Part shown: positions 35,709 through 44,797 of the stretch, in pieces | Numbering within the stretch: the stretch's first letter is position 1 | Layout of the letters: the number at the start of each line of letters is the position of its first letter | From: Burkholderiales bacterium | GTDB taxonomy: Bacteria > Pseudomonadota > Gammaproteobacteria > Burkholderiales > JAEUOS01 | Direction: 5' to 3' | DNA length: 64,000 bases | Assembly: GCA_016790635.1 (NCBI GenBank) | Contig: JAEUOR010000030.1 | Location: forward strand, 28,274-92,273 | Position numbers and translations under genes: made by a program | Notes under the pieces: model-generated | Database searches by the model: none | The model's input: the letters and a program-made list of their open reading frames with translations, nothing else | What the model was told of the DNA's origin: nothing

Positions 35709-37819
35709 ACGGGGGCAGGTTGATGGGCGGCAGGCAAGCCTTGCCTGCATCCGCGGGTCTACGCATCGCGGTGGACATCGGAGGCACCTTCACCGACATG
35801 GCGGCCTTTGACGAGGTGAGCGGCCAACTGCGGTTCGGCAAGGCCTTGTCGACCCATGGACGGCTGGTGACCGGTATCCAGGACACGCTCGACAGTGCGA
35901 GGGTCGACCTCAAGGACGGCAACCTGTTCCTGCACGGTTCGACGATCGCGATCAACACCCTGCTCGAACGGACCGGCGCGAAGACCGCCTTGCTCATCAC
36001 CGAGGGCTTTCGCGATATCTACGAGATCGGCCGCGTCAACCGGCCTGATGCCTACAACCTGTTCTTCAACAAGCACACGCCACTGGTGCGCCGGTCGCTG
36101 CGTTTCGAGGTGGCCGAGCGGCTGCGCGCCGACGGCAGCACGCACAAGGCGCTCGACGAGGCTGCGGTGCGCGAACTGGCGCGTGAGCTCAAGGGGCACG
36201 CGGTGGAAGCCGTGGCGGTGCTGCTGTTGCACTCCTACCGCAACCCGCGGCACGAGGAGCGCGTCAAGGCGATTCTCGAAGAAGAACTGCCGGACGCGTT
36301 CATATGCGCATCGCACGAGTTGTCTCAGGAGTACCGCGAGTTCGAGCGGGTCTCCACGGCGGTGGCCAATGCCTATGTCGGTCCGCGCGTCTCCGAGTAT
36401 CTCGGGCAACTGGAGCAACATCTGGGCGAAAAGGGCTTCGGCGGCGATTTCTATGTCGTGCAATCCACCGGGGGATTGTTTCCTGTCGAACATGCCAGAG
36501 TCGGCTGCGTGCGCATGCTCGAATCCGGACCGGCGGCCGGCGTGATCGGCGCGCAGGCCATCTGTGCCCAGTTGGGCATGGGCGATGCGATCGCCTTCGA
36601 CATGGGCGGCACGACCGCCAAGGCCGGCGTGATCAGCGGCGGCAGGCCGCTCACGACCGGCAGCGCCCTGATCGGGGGCTATGAGCGCGCGCTGCCGATC
36701 CAGATCCCGATGATGGACATCCACGAGGTTGGTACAGGGGGCGGGTCGATCGCGCGGATCGAGACCGGCAATGCGCTGCGTGTCGGGCCGCAGAGCGCGG
36801 GATCGCTACCCGGCCCGGTCTGCTACGGGCGCGGCGGCACGGAGCCGACCGTCACCGACGCCAACCTGCTCCTCGGGCGCCTGGACGCGGATCATTTCCT
36901 TGGCGGCGAACTCGAGCTCGACCTGACAGCCTGTGCCCGCCAGATGCAGGAACGCGTCGCGGGTCCGCTCGGCCTGGAGGCGACCGAGGCCGCCGACGGA
37001 ATCCTGCGCATCGCGGTCACGCAGATGTCGCATGCGGTCAAGGCCGTGACCACCGAACGTGGCCTGGACGCGGGCAGCTTCACCATGGTGGTCTATGGGG
37101 GCGCTGGCCCCCTGCATGCTTCGGCGATCGCGCGCGAGATCGGCATTCGGCGCGTGTTGATTCCTTTCGCCCCCGGGTACTTTTCCGCCTACGGCATGCT
37201 TTTTTCCGATTTGCGCTACGACTACGTGCGTTCGGTCTTCCGCAAGCTGGGCGAGGTGTCCTTCGACGAGATCGAAGCGCTTTACAAGGCCATGGAGGAC
37301 GATGGTCGAGCCGCGCTGGCGCAGTCCGGGGTCGTGCCAGACGGTGTGGTGATCGAGCGCGCCGCCGACATGCGCTATGTCGGCCAGGAGCACGCGGTGA
37401 CGGTGGACCTGCCGCAGGCTTTCTTCGCCGACCGCGATCGGACCGCGATCAAGCGCGCCTTTGACGAACTGCACAAGGTGCGCTACGGCACTTCGGCGCC
37501 CAAAGAGGCGGCCGACCTGGTCTCGTTGCGTGTCACCGTGCTGGGGACGATGAAAAAGCCGCCCCGGCACCGGGTCGAAGCCGGCGCCGGGCAACCCGAC
37601 GCGGGCGCCCTGCGAGGCGCCAAGCCGGTGTATTTCCGCAAGGTCGGCTGGGTCGAAACGCCGGTCTACGTGCGCGACCGGTTGCGCGCGGGCAACCTGA
37701 TTGCCGGCCCGGCCCTCGTCGAGGAGCATGCATCCACGACGGTGGTGCAACCCGGCGACCAACTGGTCGTGGATGAATTGGGCAATCTGCAGATTGCCAT
37801 CGGGAGCGAACGGACATGA
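35705..37819 (+). CDS. hyuA: Hydantoinase/oxoprolinase subunit A (HyuA)
   Basis: This 704-residue ASKHA-fold ATP-dependent subunit has the phosphate motif VDIGGTFTDMAAF near residue 20, HGSTIAINTLLERTGAKTALL near 80, FDMGGTTAKAGVI near 300, and GTGGGSIARIE near 345. With HyuB it would hydrolyse a cyclic amide (N-methylhydantoin, 5-oxoproline) or, as in acetone carboxylase, carboxylate a ketone; no third acetone-carboxylase-type subunit is seen, so cyclic amide opening is favoured. Its ATG at 35705 overlaps the FAH stop; a second ATG at 35723 is possible. Confidence 0.9.
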   Translation: MNGGRLMGGRQALPASAGLRIAVDIGGTFTDMAAFDEVSGQLRFGKALSTHGRLVTGIQDTLDSARVDLKDGNLFLHGSTIAINTLLERTGAKTALLITEGFRDIYEIGRVNRPDAYNLFFNKHTPLVRRSLRFEVAERLRADGSTHKALDEAAVRELARELKGHAVEAVAVLLLHSYRNPRHEERVKAILEEELPDAFICASHELSQEYREFERVSTAVANAYVGPRVSEYLGQLEQHLGEKGFGGDFYVVQSTGGLFPVEHARVGCVRMLESGPAAGVIGAQAICAQLGMGDAIAFDMGGTTAKAGVISGGRPLTTGSALIGGYERALPIQIPMMDIHEVGTGGGSIARIETGNALRVGPQSAGSLPGPVCYGRGGTEPTVTDANLLLGRLDADHFLGGELELDLTACARQMQERVAGPLGLEATEAADGILRIAVTQMSHAVKAVTTERGLDAGSFTMVVYGGAGPLHASAIAREIGIRRVLIPFAPGYFSAYGMLFSDLRYDYVRSVFRKLGEVSFDEIEALYKAMEDDGRAALAQSGVVPDGVVIERAADMRYVGQEHAVTVDLPQAFFADRDRTAIKRAFDELHKVRYGTSAPKEAADLVSLRVTVLGTMKKPPRHRVEAGAGQPDAGALRGAKPVYFRKVGWVETPVYVRDRLRAGNLIAGPALVEEHASTTVVQPGDQLVVDELGNLQIAIGSERT

Positions 37820-39618
37820 ACGCCGCGCCGAAGATCGTCGACGATGCCGCAGAGGTTGATCCGGTCACGGTCGAAATCATCCGCAACGGCCTCTACGCCG
37901 TCACCGAGGAGATGAAGACCAACCTCACGCGCACCGCCTACAACCTCATCATCTACGAGGCGCTCGACTTCACTGTCGGGCTCTTCACCCGGGAGGGCGA
38001 CACCGTCTCGATCGGCCTGGGCCTGCCGATGTTCATCCGCGGCATGAGCGAAACGGTCAAGGCGAAGATCCGTCACTTCGGCTACGACAACATCAAGCCC
38101 GGCGACATCCTGGTGACCAACGACGCCTACACCACGGGCAGCCATTTGAACCATTTCACCTTCACCATGCCGGTGTACCACGACGGGCGTCTGGAGGGCT
38201 TCACCTGCTGCATGGCGCACTGGCTGGACGTCGGCGGCACCCTTGGCAACGTCACCACCGACATCTTCTCCGAGGGCATCCAGATTCCGATCATCAAGTA
38301 CCAGCGCGAGGGTGTGGTCAACCAGGACCTGGTCGACATCATTGCGATGAACGTGCGTCTGCCCGAGCGGGCGCTGGGCGACCTGCGCGCGCAGATCACC
38401 GCGGTCACCAGCGGCGAGCGCCGCTATGTCGAACTGCTGCGGCGCTATGGCGCCAATGCGGTGCGCGGTTCGATCCGGAAAATCATGGATTCCTCGGAGG
38501 CCGTGGCGCGCAAGAACACCTTGTCGATCCCCGACGGCACCTACGAGGCCGAGTCCTTCATGGACGACGATGGGCTCGAGATCGGCAAGCGCATCCCGAT
38601 CCGCGTCAAGGTGATCGTCAAAGGCGATGAGATGACCGTGGACCTGTCGGACGTGAGTCGGCAGGTGCGCGGCTTCTACAACTCGGGTTTCACCACCGGC
38701 ATCGCGTGCGCGCAGGTGGCCTACAAATGCCTGACCACACCGACCGACTACCCGGTCAACGACGGCAGCTTCCGCCCGCTCAAGGTGATCATGCCGATGG
38801 GCACGGTCATCAGCGCCGAGCGTCCGTACCCGATGCGCGTGTGGATGACCTTCCCGATGACGGTCATCGACACCATCTTCAAGGCCTTGGCGCCGGCGAT
38901 TCCGGATCGCGCGATCGCCGGTCACCACGCTGATCTGGTGTTTCCCAACATCCATGGCATCTCGCCGGAGGACGGGCGCCTCTTCATCGTCGGCATCGGC
39001 CCGCTCGGCGGCGGCTGGGGCGCCAAAGCCAGCGAGGACGGCGTCTCGGTCACGGTCTGCATCAACGACGGCGACACCCACAACAGCCCGACCGAGCAAC
39101 TGGAAGCGAAATATCCGGTGCTGGTGGAAAAATACGAGATCCGCCAGGACAGCGGCGGCGCCGGCCGGCATCGCGGCGGGCTCGGGGCGGAGATGGTGGT
39201 ACAGGCCTTGTCACCGTTCACGGTGACCACGCGCATCGACCGCGTGCACTGCAAACCCTGGGGATTGGACGGCGGTGGTGACGCGATGGGCAACGGTCTG
39301 GCGGTTCGGCACAAAGGCGAGTGGAAGACCGACCACCCGAACGCAAAGATCTTCAACGTGCGCCTGGAGCGCGGCGACGCGTACAAGATGCTGTCCGGCG
39401 GCGGTGGCGGCTTCGGCAGCCCGCTGGAGCGCGAGGTGGAGAAAGTGGCCGAAGACGTGCGCGAGGGTTATGTCAGCGTCGCCGTGGCGCGCGAGGTATA
39501 CCGGGTAGCGCTCGATGCGCACGGCCGGGTCGACGCGGATGCCACCCGCAGCCTGCGCAGCGACGCCGGTTCCGGGCGGGATGGCGCCTCTCCCACGGTG
39601 GCCTGGGCCGGCCAATAG
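37816..39618 (+). CDS. hyuB: Hydantoinase/oxoprolinase subunit B (HyuB)
   Basis: The 600-residue partner of HyuA has family marks: DPVTVEIIRNGLYAVTEEMK at the start, EALDFTVGLFTREGDTVS, NDAYTTGSHLNHFTFTMPV, GGTLGNV, and the C-terminal GGGGGFGSPLEREVEKVAED. Homologues provide the metal-containing catalytic half of the A2B2 complex. The ATGA overlap with hyuA couples translation, as expected for equal amounts. The tail beyond residue 570 is Ser/Ala-rich and non-conserved. Confidence 0.9.
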   Translation: MNAAPKIVDDAAEVDPVTVEIIRNGLYAVTEEMKTNLTRTAYNLIIYEALDFTVGLFTREGDTVSIGLGLPMFIRGMSETVKAKIRHFGYDNIKPGDILVTNDAYTTGSHLNHFTFTMPVYHDGRLEGFTCCMAHWLDVGGTLGNVTTDIFSEGIQIPIIKYQREGVVNQDLVDIIAMNVRLPERALGDLRAQITAVTSGERRYVELLRRYGANAVRGSIRKIMDSSEAVARKNTLSIPDGTYEAESFMDDDGLEIGKRIPIRVKVIVKGDEMTVDLSDVSRQVRGFYNSGFTTGIACAQVAYKCLTTPTDYPVNDGSFRPLKVIMPMGTVISAERPYPMRVWMTFPMTVIDTIFKALAPAIPDRAIAGHHADLVFPNIHGISPEDGRLFIVGIGPLGGGWGAKASEDGVSVTVCINDGDTHNSPTEQLEAKYPVLVEKYEIRQDSGGAGRHRGGLGAEMVVQALSPFTVTTRIDRVHCKPWGLDGGGDAMGNGLAVRHKGEWKTDHPNAKIFNVRLERGDAYKMLSGGGGGFGSPLEREVEKVAEDVREGYVSVAVAREVYRVALDAHGRVDADATRSLRSDAGSGRDGASPTVAWAGQ

Positions 39619-39629
39619 GCCTGTGGTCG

Positions 39630-40034
39630 ATGAGGTCCTCCGCTGAAGAAGCCCGGCGCCTGTCCGATCTGTGGCACCGCCTGTCGGCGCGACACATTGC
39701 ACTCGGCTGCTCCTGCCTCATGGGCGGCATCAGCGTGACGCTGGAGGACTTCGAGCGCGATATCGCGGACTATCTGTGGGCCGAGAGCGAGCGGCATGGC
39801 GAGGCGGACGTGACGGCTTTCCTGCTCGGGCCGGGCCCGATCGCACAACAGGACAGGCCGATCCGACGCATACTCGAGCGGCTCGAAGCCGGCGAGGCTG
39901 GGCTCGTCGTGGCGCAATGGCTACTCATGCGCATGGGCAAGAGCATTGAATCGTATGCGGCCTTGCATGGCCCGGCTCCCGACGCGCCGTTGTTTGGCGG
40001 TTCGGCAGCGTGGCGACAAGGCTATCGAGAGTAA
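39630..40034 (+). CDS. Small unknown protein in the hydantoinase cluster
   Basis: A 134-residue protein I do not recognise, mainly helical. It has HIALGCSCLMGGISVTLEDFERD near residues 18-39, with paired Cys in GCSC and a long acidic helix, and ends in an aromatic SAAWRQGYRE. No signal peptide or membrane segment. It sits between hyuB and the Bug protein, 11 bases after the hyuB stop; such spacing suggests a working part of the pathway, possibly a metal or redox adaptor because of its Cys pair. The ATG at 39630 was picked since upstream readings overlap hyuB. Confidence 0.55.
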   Translation: MRSSAEEARRLSDLWHRLSARHIALGCSCLMGGISVTLEDFERDIADYLWAESERHGEADVTAFLLGPGPIAQQDRPIRRILERLEAGEAGLVVAQWLLMRMGKSIESYAALHGPAPDAPLFGGSAAWRQGYRE

Positions 40035-40066
40035 TCGAAACCCGTCTTTTCAATTGGGAGACCGAA

Positions 40067-41035
40067 ATGAAGCAAGTTCAACGCTGTCTCATCGCCGTCG
40101 GCATGTTCGCGCTTGCAGGCGCCGCGGCTGCACAGGGCAAATTCCCCGACGGACCGGTCAAGATGATTGTTCCTTTCGCACCAGGCGGCGGAGTCGATGG
40201 TGCGGGACGACTGATCGCCAGGCAACTGCAAGCCGGCCTCAACGTGCCGGTCGTGGTCGAAAACCGCGCGGGAGCCAGCGGTACCATCGGCGGCAGGGCG
40301 GTGCACGCGGCTGCGGCGGACGGACAAACCCTGCTTTTTTCGGCCTCCACGCACGTGCTGGCCAATCAGGTGCTGGCCGCACCTCCTTACGACCCGGTTG
40401 GCGACTTTGCAGCCGTCGCGCGCGTGGGCGAGGCGCCACTTCTGATGGTGATTGCGCCCAACCTGCCGCAGCGCAATCTTGGCGAGGTGCTTGCCGCCGT
40501 ACGCCAGCGTCCGGAGCAGTGGGTAGCGGCGCTGCCGGCGCTCGGTGCCGCCAGCCACCTGGCCACGCTGCTCCTCGCCAAGCAGGGCAACTTGACGTTG
40601 ACCATGACGCCTTACAAGGGCACCGCGCCGGCATTGACCGATGTGGCCGGCGGGCACGTGCAGATCCTGGTCGATTCGATCATCTCCTTGTCGCCGCTGG
40701 CGAAGGGCGGCAAGGTCAAGGCCATCGCCAGCACTGGCGCCAAGCGCGCCAGCGTCATGCCGGATGTACCGACCGCAGCCGAGAGTGGCTTGCCCGGCCT
40801 CGTCTATTCGTCGTGGTATGGCGTGTGGGCACCCAAGAGCACGGCGCCGGAGCGGGTGCAGCTACTCAACAAGGCCTTCAACCAGGCGGTGGCCGACCTC
40901 ACCAAGTCGGGTGCCCTGGCGCAAATCGGCGTCGAGCCGGTGACCGAATCGGTCGAGCAGTTCCGCAAGTTCATCGCCGCTGATGTGGCCCAGGCAGGTG
41001 ACTTGCTCAAGGGAGCGGGATTCAAGCCCGAGTGA
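40067..41035 (+). CDS. Bug/TctC-type solute-binding lipid or periplasmic protein
   Basis: The 322-residue periplasmic protein belongs to the tripartite tricarboxylate transporter (Bug) receptors, hugely expanded in Burkholderiales. Signal peptide 1-24 (LAGAAAAQG); then PVKMIVPFAPGGGVDGAGRL, VVENRAGASGTIGGRAV and YSSWYGVWAPKSTAPE, family landmarks. It would bind a carboxylate or amide substrate and pass it to unlinked TctAB permeases. The gene follows hyuAB and the small unknown gene, so it probably captures the pathway substrate. GGGAG precedes the ATG at 40067. Confidence 0.9.
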   Translation: MKQVQRCLIAVGMFALAGAAAAQGKFPDGPVKMIVPFAPGGGVDGAGRLIARQLQAGLNVPVVVENRAGASGTIGGRAVHAAAADGQTLLFSASTHVLANQVLAAPPYDPVGDFAAVARVGEAPLLMVIAPNLPQRNLGEVLAAVRQRPEQWVAALPALGAASHLATLLLAKQGNLTLTMTPYKGTAPALTDVAGGHVQILVDSIISLSPLAKGGKVKAIASTGAKRASVMPDVPTAAESGLPGLVYSSWYGVWAPKSTAPERVQLLNKAFNQAVADLTKSGALAQIGVEPVTESVEQFRKFIAADVAQAGDLLKGAGFKPE

Positions 41036-41148
41036 TTCGCTTTGGTCCCGCCGGCGCGTAGCGCCGTAACTTCCGGTTACAACCGTGATCCCGGCGCGGG
41101 CGTCGGTCAGCCTAGAATTGGTTCCATCCGAAAGGGCGGGTGGCGGCA

Positions 41149-42774
41149 ATGGCGATGTCGGTCGGCAAGGTAGTGCGGTGGGTCGTGGTCCTGGCAGTGC
41201 TTGGCGCCGGCAGCTGGTACGGCTACCAGAAATGGAATACCAAGGACGAAGCGCCCAAGTTCCGCACCGCCAAGATCGAAAAGGGACCGCTGATCGCCAC
41301 CGTCGCCGCCACCGGCATCCTGAACCCGGTGGTCTCGGTCTCGGTCAGTTCGCAGGTTTCCGGCCAGGTCAAGGAAACCTTCGTCGACTTCAACGCCGAG
41401 GTCAAGAAGGGCCAGCTGATCGCACGTATCGACCCGGAACAGATCGCGTATCGACTGCGCCAGTCGCAGGCCGACCTGGACGCGGCGCGCGCATCGATCG
41501 GCACGCAACAGGCCAATGTCGCCGTGCAGCGCGCCGAACTCGCGCGCGCCGAGGCCAACCTGGCGGAGGCGAAGCGCGATTTCGACCGCAAGACCGCGCT
41601 GGTGCAGAAGAATTTCATCTCGCCCTCGGAAGCGGAAAAGGCCGAGGCTGTCTTCAAGGCGCAGGCCGCCGGACTTGAAGCGGTGCGGGCGCAGCTCGGC
41701 GTGGCGCTCGCCAACGCCAGGAATTCGGAGGCGGTGGTCAAGCAGCGCGAGGCGCAGGTGGCACAGGCCAAGATCGACCTGGAGCGCACCGCGATCCGTT
41801 CGCCGGTCAACGGCGTGGTCGTCAAGCGCACGGTCGAACCGGGCCAGACGGTGGCGGCCTCGCTGCAGGCGCCGGAACTTTTCGTGATCGCGCAGAACCT
41901 GGCCGACATGCAGGTCGACGCCGCCATCGATGAATCCGACGTCGGCCGCCTGCGTGTCGGGCAGACCGCCAGCTTCACCGTCGATGCCTTCCCGGGCCGC
42001 ACCTTCACCGGCGCGATCCGCCAGGTGCGCAAGGCCGCGCAGACCGTCTCCAACGTGGTGACTTATACGGTCGTGATCTCGGCCGCCAACCCGGACCTGA
42101 TCCTGTTGCCGGGAATGACCGCCTCGGTGCGCGTCACCACCGATCGGCGCGACGCCGCCCTCAAGGTCGCCAACAGCGCCCTGCGCTTTCGCCCGCCGGG
42201 GGTGAACGAGGACGGCTCGGCCGCCTCCGGCGCCGCCGCAGGCAAAGATGGCAGTCCCGCACCGGGGGGCGGCGCCGCGCCGGGCGCGGGCGGCCCCGGT
42301 GGCGGCCGCGGCCAGCTGGCCGCGATGCGCGAGCGCCTGGTGGTCGAACTCAAGCTCGACGCCAGCCAGCAGGCCAGCCTGGACGCGATCTTCGCCGGCA
42401 TGCGGGAGAAATTCATGGCCCTGCGCGACATGGCCGAAGCCGACCGTGCCAAGGCGTCCGAGCGCAACCGCGCCGAGATCCGCGAAAAGATCACCGCGAT
42501 CCTCAACGAAACCCAGCGCAAGCGCTATGCCGAGATCGTCGCCGAGACTGCCGGGCGCGCGCCGGCGCGCGGCCGGGTATGGGTGGCCGGGGCCGACGGC
42601 AAGCCGCAGGCCGTGCAGGTGCGCCTCGGGCTGACCGACGGCACGACGACCGAACTCATCGGCAGCGATCTCAAGGAAGGCCAGGAAGTGCTGGTGGGCG
42701 TGCAGCTGCCGCCCGGCAAGCCGGCCGCGGCCGCCCCCGCAGGCGCACCGCGCGGCCCGCGCCTGCCGTTCTGA
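41149..42774 (+). CDS. macA: MacA-type efflux adaptor with a Spy/CpxP-like helical segment
   Basis: The 541-residue periplasmic adaptor links MacB to an outer-membrane channel. It has one N-terminal membrane anchor, the lipoyl and hairpin regions (VSVSSQVSGQVKETFVDFN; long Ala/Glu-rich coiled coil about 90-210), IRSPVNGVVVKRTVEPGQ near 220 and a beta-barrel domain to about 350. Then a Gly/Pro-rich linker leads to a helical part (about 387-469; LKLDASQQASLDAIFAGMRE, NETQRKRYAEI) resembling Spy/CpxP-type LTxxQ repeats, followed by a final strand region. Such an insert is not part of E. coli MacA. ATG at 41149; a GTG at 41140 is possible. Confidence 0.85.
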   Translation: MAMSVGKVVRWVVVLAVLGAGSWYGYQKWNTKDEAPKFRTAKIEKGPLIATVAATGILNPVVSVSVSSQVSGQVKETFVDFNAEVKKGQLIARIDPEQIAYRLRQSQADLDAARASIGTQQANVAVQRAELARAEANLAEAKRDFDRKTALVQKNFISPSEAEKAEAVFKAQAAGLEAVRAQLGVALANARNSEAVVKQREAQVAQAKIDLERTAIRSPVNGVVVKRTVEPGQTVAASLQAPELFVIAQNLADMQVDAAIDESDVGRLRVGQTASFTVDAFPGRTFTGAIRQVRKAAQTVSNVVTYTVVISAANPDLILLPGMTASVRVTTDRRDAALKVANSALRFRPPGVNEDGSAASGAAAGKDGSPAPGGGAAPGAGGPGGGRGQLAAMRERLVVELKLDASQQASLDAIFAGMREKFMALRDMAEADRAKASERNRAEIREKITAILNETQRKRYAEIVAETAGRAPARGRVWVAGADGKPQAVQVRLGLTDGTTTELIGSDLKEGQEVLVGVQLPPGKPAAAAPAGAPRGPRLPF

Positions 42775-42811
42775 TCCCCCGCCTCCCGATTCCGATCCTG
42801 AGCAGAGCGCC

Positions 42812-43546
42812 ATGTCCGACCTGATCGTGACCCGCGACCTGGCCAAGGAATACCGCATGGGCGACACCATCGTGCGTGCCCTGGACGGCGTGACCCTGAC
42901 GATCGCCGCCGGCGAGATGGTCGCGGTCATGGGCCCGTCCGGCTCGGGCAAGTCGACCTTCATGAACCTGATCGGTTGCCTGGACGCACCCACCGCGGGC
43001 GAGTACATCCTGGCCGGCGAGAACGTGGCCAGGATGTCCGGCGACGCCCTCTCGGGCGTGCGCAACCGCCGCATCGGCTTCGTCTTCCAGCAGTTCAACC
43101 TGTTGCCGCGTACCAGCGCGCTGGACAATGTCGGCCTGCCGCTTCTGTACGCCGGCACGCCCGGGCGCGAGCGCCGTGCGCGGGCGGAACGCCGCTTGCA
43201 GCAGGTTGGCCTCGGCAATCGCCTCGACCATCATCCCAACCAGTTGTCGGGCGGCCAGCAGCAGCGCGTCGCCATCGCGCGTGCGCTGGTCAACGATCCG
43301 GTCCTGATCCTGGCCGACGAACCGACCGGCGCGCTCGACTCCAAGACCAGCGTCGAGGTGATGGGCCTGTTGCAGAGCCTCAACCGCGAAGGCATCACGG
43401 TGGTGCTGGTGACCCACGAGGCCGATGTCGCGGCTTACGCGCGCCGCATCATCCACTTTCGCGACGGCCGGGTCGTCGAAGATCACGTCAACGCGGCACG
43501 CGCGGTTGGGAGCGACGCGGCGCCGGCCGCGCCGGAGGCGGCATGA
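42812..43546 (+). CDS. macB: MacB-type ABC transporter ATPase
   Basis: This 244-residue ATPase has Walker A GPSGSGKST near residue 43, Q-loop FQQFNLLPR near 93, ABC signature LSGGQQQRVAIARAL near 146 and Walker B LILADEPTG near 167, as in the MacB/LolD class. E. coli MacB has this domain fused to the permease; here it is a separate gene whose stop overlaps the permease start (ATGA). The C-terminal Ala-rich tail is dispensable. Confidence 0.92.
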   Translation: MSDLIVTRDLAKEYRMGDTIVRALDGVTLTIAAGEMVAVMGPSGSGKSTFMNLIGCLDAPTAGEYILAGENVARMSGDALSGVRNRRIGFVFQQFNLLPRTSALDNVGLPLLYAGTPGRERRARAERRLQQVGLGNRLDHHPNQLSGGQQQRVAIARALVNDPVLILADEPTGALDSKTSVEVMGLLQSLNREGITVVLVTHEADVAAYARRIIHFRDGRVVEDHVNAARAVGSDAAPAAPEAA

Positions 43547-44787
43547 ATCTCTGGTCCACGCTGTTGATCGCGCTCAATGCGCTGAAAGTCAACAAGCTGC
43601 GCTCGACCCTCACCATGCTGGGCATCATCATCGGCGTGGGCGCGGTCATCACCATGCTGGCGGTGGGCAACGGCGCGCAAGCGCGGGTGGAGGAGCAGAT
43701 CAAGCTTTTGGGCAGCAACGTCATGATCATGTTCCCGGGCTCCACCTTGGCCTCGGGCGCGCGCGGCGGTGCCGGCAGCGTGCAGTCCCTGACCGAGGAC
43801 GACGCGCAGGCGATCGTGCGCGAAGTACCGGAAGTGCAGGTCGCCGCGGCGACCATGCGCGGCTCCGGTCAGGCCATCTTCGGCAACAGCAACTGGTTCA
43901 CCACTTTCCACGGGATCAACAACGACTTCTTCGAGGCGCGCGACTGGCCGCTGGCCGTCGGGCGCGACTTCGAAGGTCCGGAGATGAGCGGCGCCGGCAA
44001 GGTGGCCATCATCGGCCAGACCGTGCTGGCCAAACTCTTCGGCGACAACGCCCAGCCCGAAGAGGCGCTCGGCCAGACCGTGCGCGTACGCCAGGTGCCG
44101 TTCACGGTCGTCGGCGTACTGTCCAAGAAGGGCCAGAGCATGCTCGGCGCTGATCAGGACGACGCGATCTTCGTGCCGCTCACGACCGCGCGTAATCGCC
44201 TGTTCGGCAACCAGGCCGGCAAGCTGCGCCGCATCGGCAGCATGACCATCAAGACCCGCGAAGGCGCTTCCATGGCCGAGGCGGAGGAGAAGATCCGCCT
44301 CCTGATGCGCCAGCGCCAGCGCCTGCAACCGGGTCAGGAGGACGCTTTCACGATCCGCAACCTGACCGAGATCCTGCAGGCGCAGGAGGCCTCGTCGAAA
44401 ATCCTGGCGCTGCTCTTGGCCGCTGTGGCCGGCGTGTCGCTCCTGGTCGGCGGCATCGGCATCATGAACATCATGCTGGTGTCGGTGACCGAGCGAACCC
44501 GCGAGATCGGCGTGCGCATGGCCATCGGCGCCAAGCCGCGCCACATCCTCGCGCAGTTCCTGGCCGAGGCGGTCGCGATCTCGATGGTCGGTGGCCTGAT
44601 GGGGGTGGGCATCGGCACCCTCGCGGCCCAGCGCATCGCCCTGCAGTTCAAGTGGCCCACGCTGATCCGGCCCGACGTCACGCTGATCGCGGTCGCCTTC
44701 TCGGCGCTGGTCGGGATCGGCTTCGGGCTCTACCCGGCGCGCAAGGCCAGCAAGCTCGACCCGATCCAGGCGCTGCGGTTCGAGTAG
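43543..44787 (+). CDS. MacB-type ABC transporter permease
   Basis: The 414-residue permease has four membrane segments in the MacB layout: one N-terminal (MLGIIIGVGAVITMLAV), a large periplasmic MacB_PCD domain from about 55 to 285, and three C-terminal segments in FtsX form (LLAAVAGVSLLVGGIGIMNI, EAVAISMVGGLMGVGIGTL, IAVAFSALVGIGFGLYPA). It ends LDPIQALRFE, the normal end of the family, so it is complete. The ATG overlaps the ATPase stop. No outer-membrane factor follows: 10 bases later the sequence changes to myxobacterial DNA. Confidence 0.92.
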   Translation: MNLWSTLLIALNALKVNKLRSTLTMLGIIIGVGAVITMLAVGNGAQARVEEQIKLLGSNVMIMFPGSTLASGARGGAGSVQSLTEDDAQAIVREVPEVQVAAATMRGSGQAIFGNSNWFTTFHGINNDFFEARDWPLAVGRDFEGPEMSGAGKVAIIGQTVLAKLFGDNAQPEEALGQTVRVRQVPFTVVGVLSKKGQSMLGADQDDAIFVPLTTARNRLFGNQAGKLRRIGSMTIKTREGASMAEAEEKIRLLMRQRQRLQPGQEDAFTIRNLTEILQAQEASSKILALLLAAVAGVSLLVGGIGIMNIMLVSVTERTREIGVRMAIGAKPRHILAQFLAEAVAISMVGGLMGVGIGTLAAQRIALQFKWPTLIRPDVTLIAVAFSALVGIGFGLYPARKASKLDPIQALRFE

Positions 44788-44797
44788 CCCCGCGCGC
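44788..44797. other. Seam between betaproteobacterial and myxobacterial sequence
   Basis: The ten bases CCCCGCGCGC separate the macB permease stop from the stop of a convergent myxobacterial amylase gene. Gene families, codon style (rise of CTC and GAG) and protein traits change together here. Treat it as a probable misjoin. Confidence 0.7.

Noticed and set aside
41060..41090. GTAAC/GTTAC inverted repeat upstream of macA
   Set aside because: Only 5-base arms, likely by chance; no further support for an operator.
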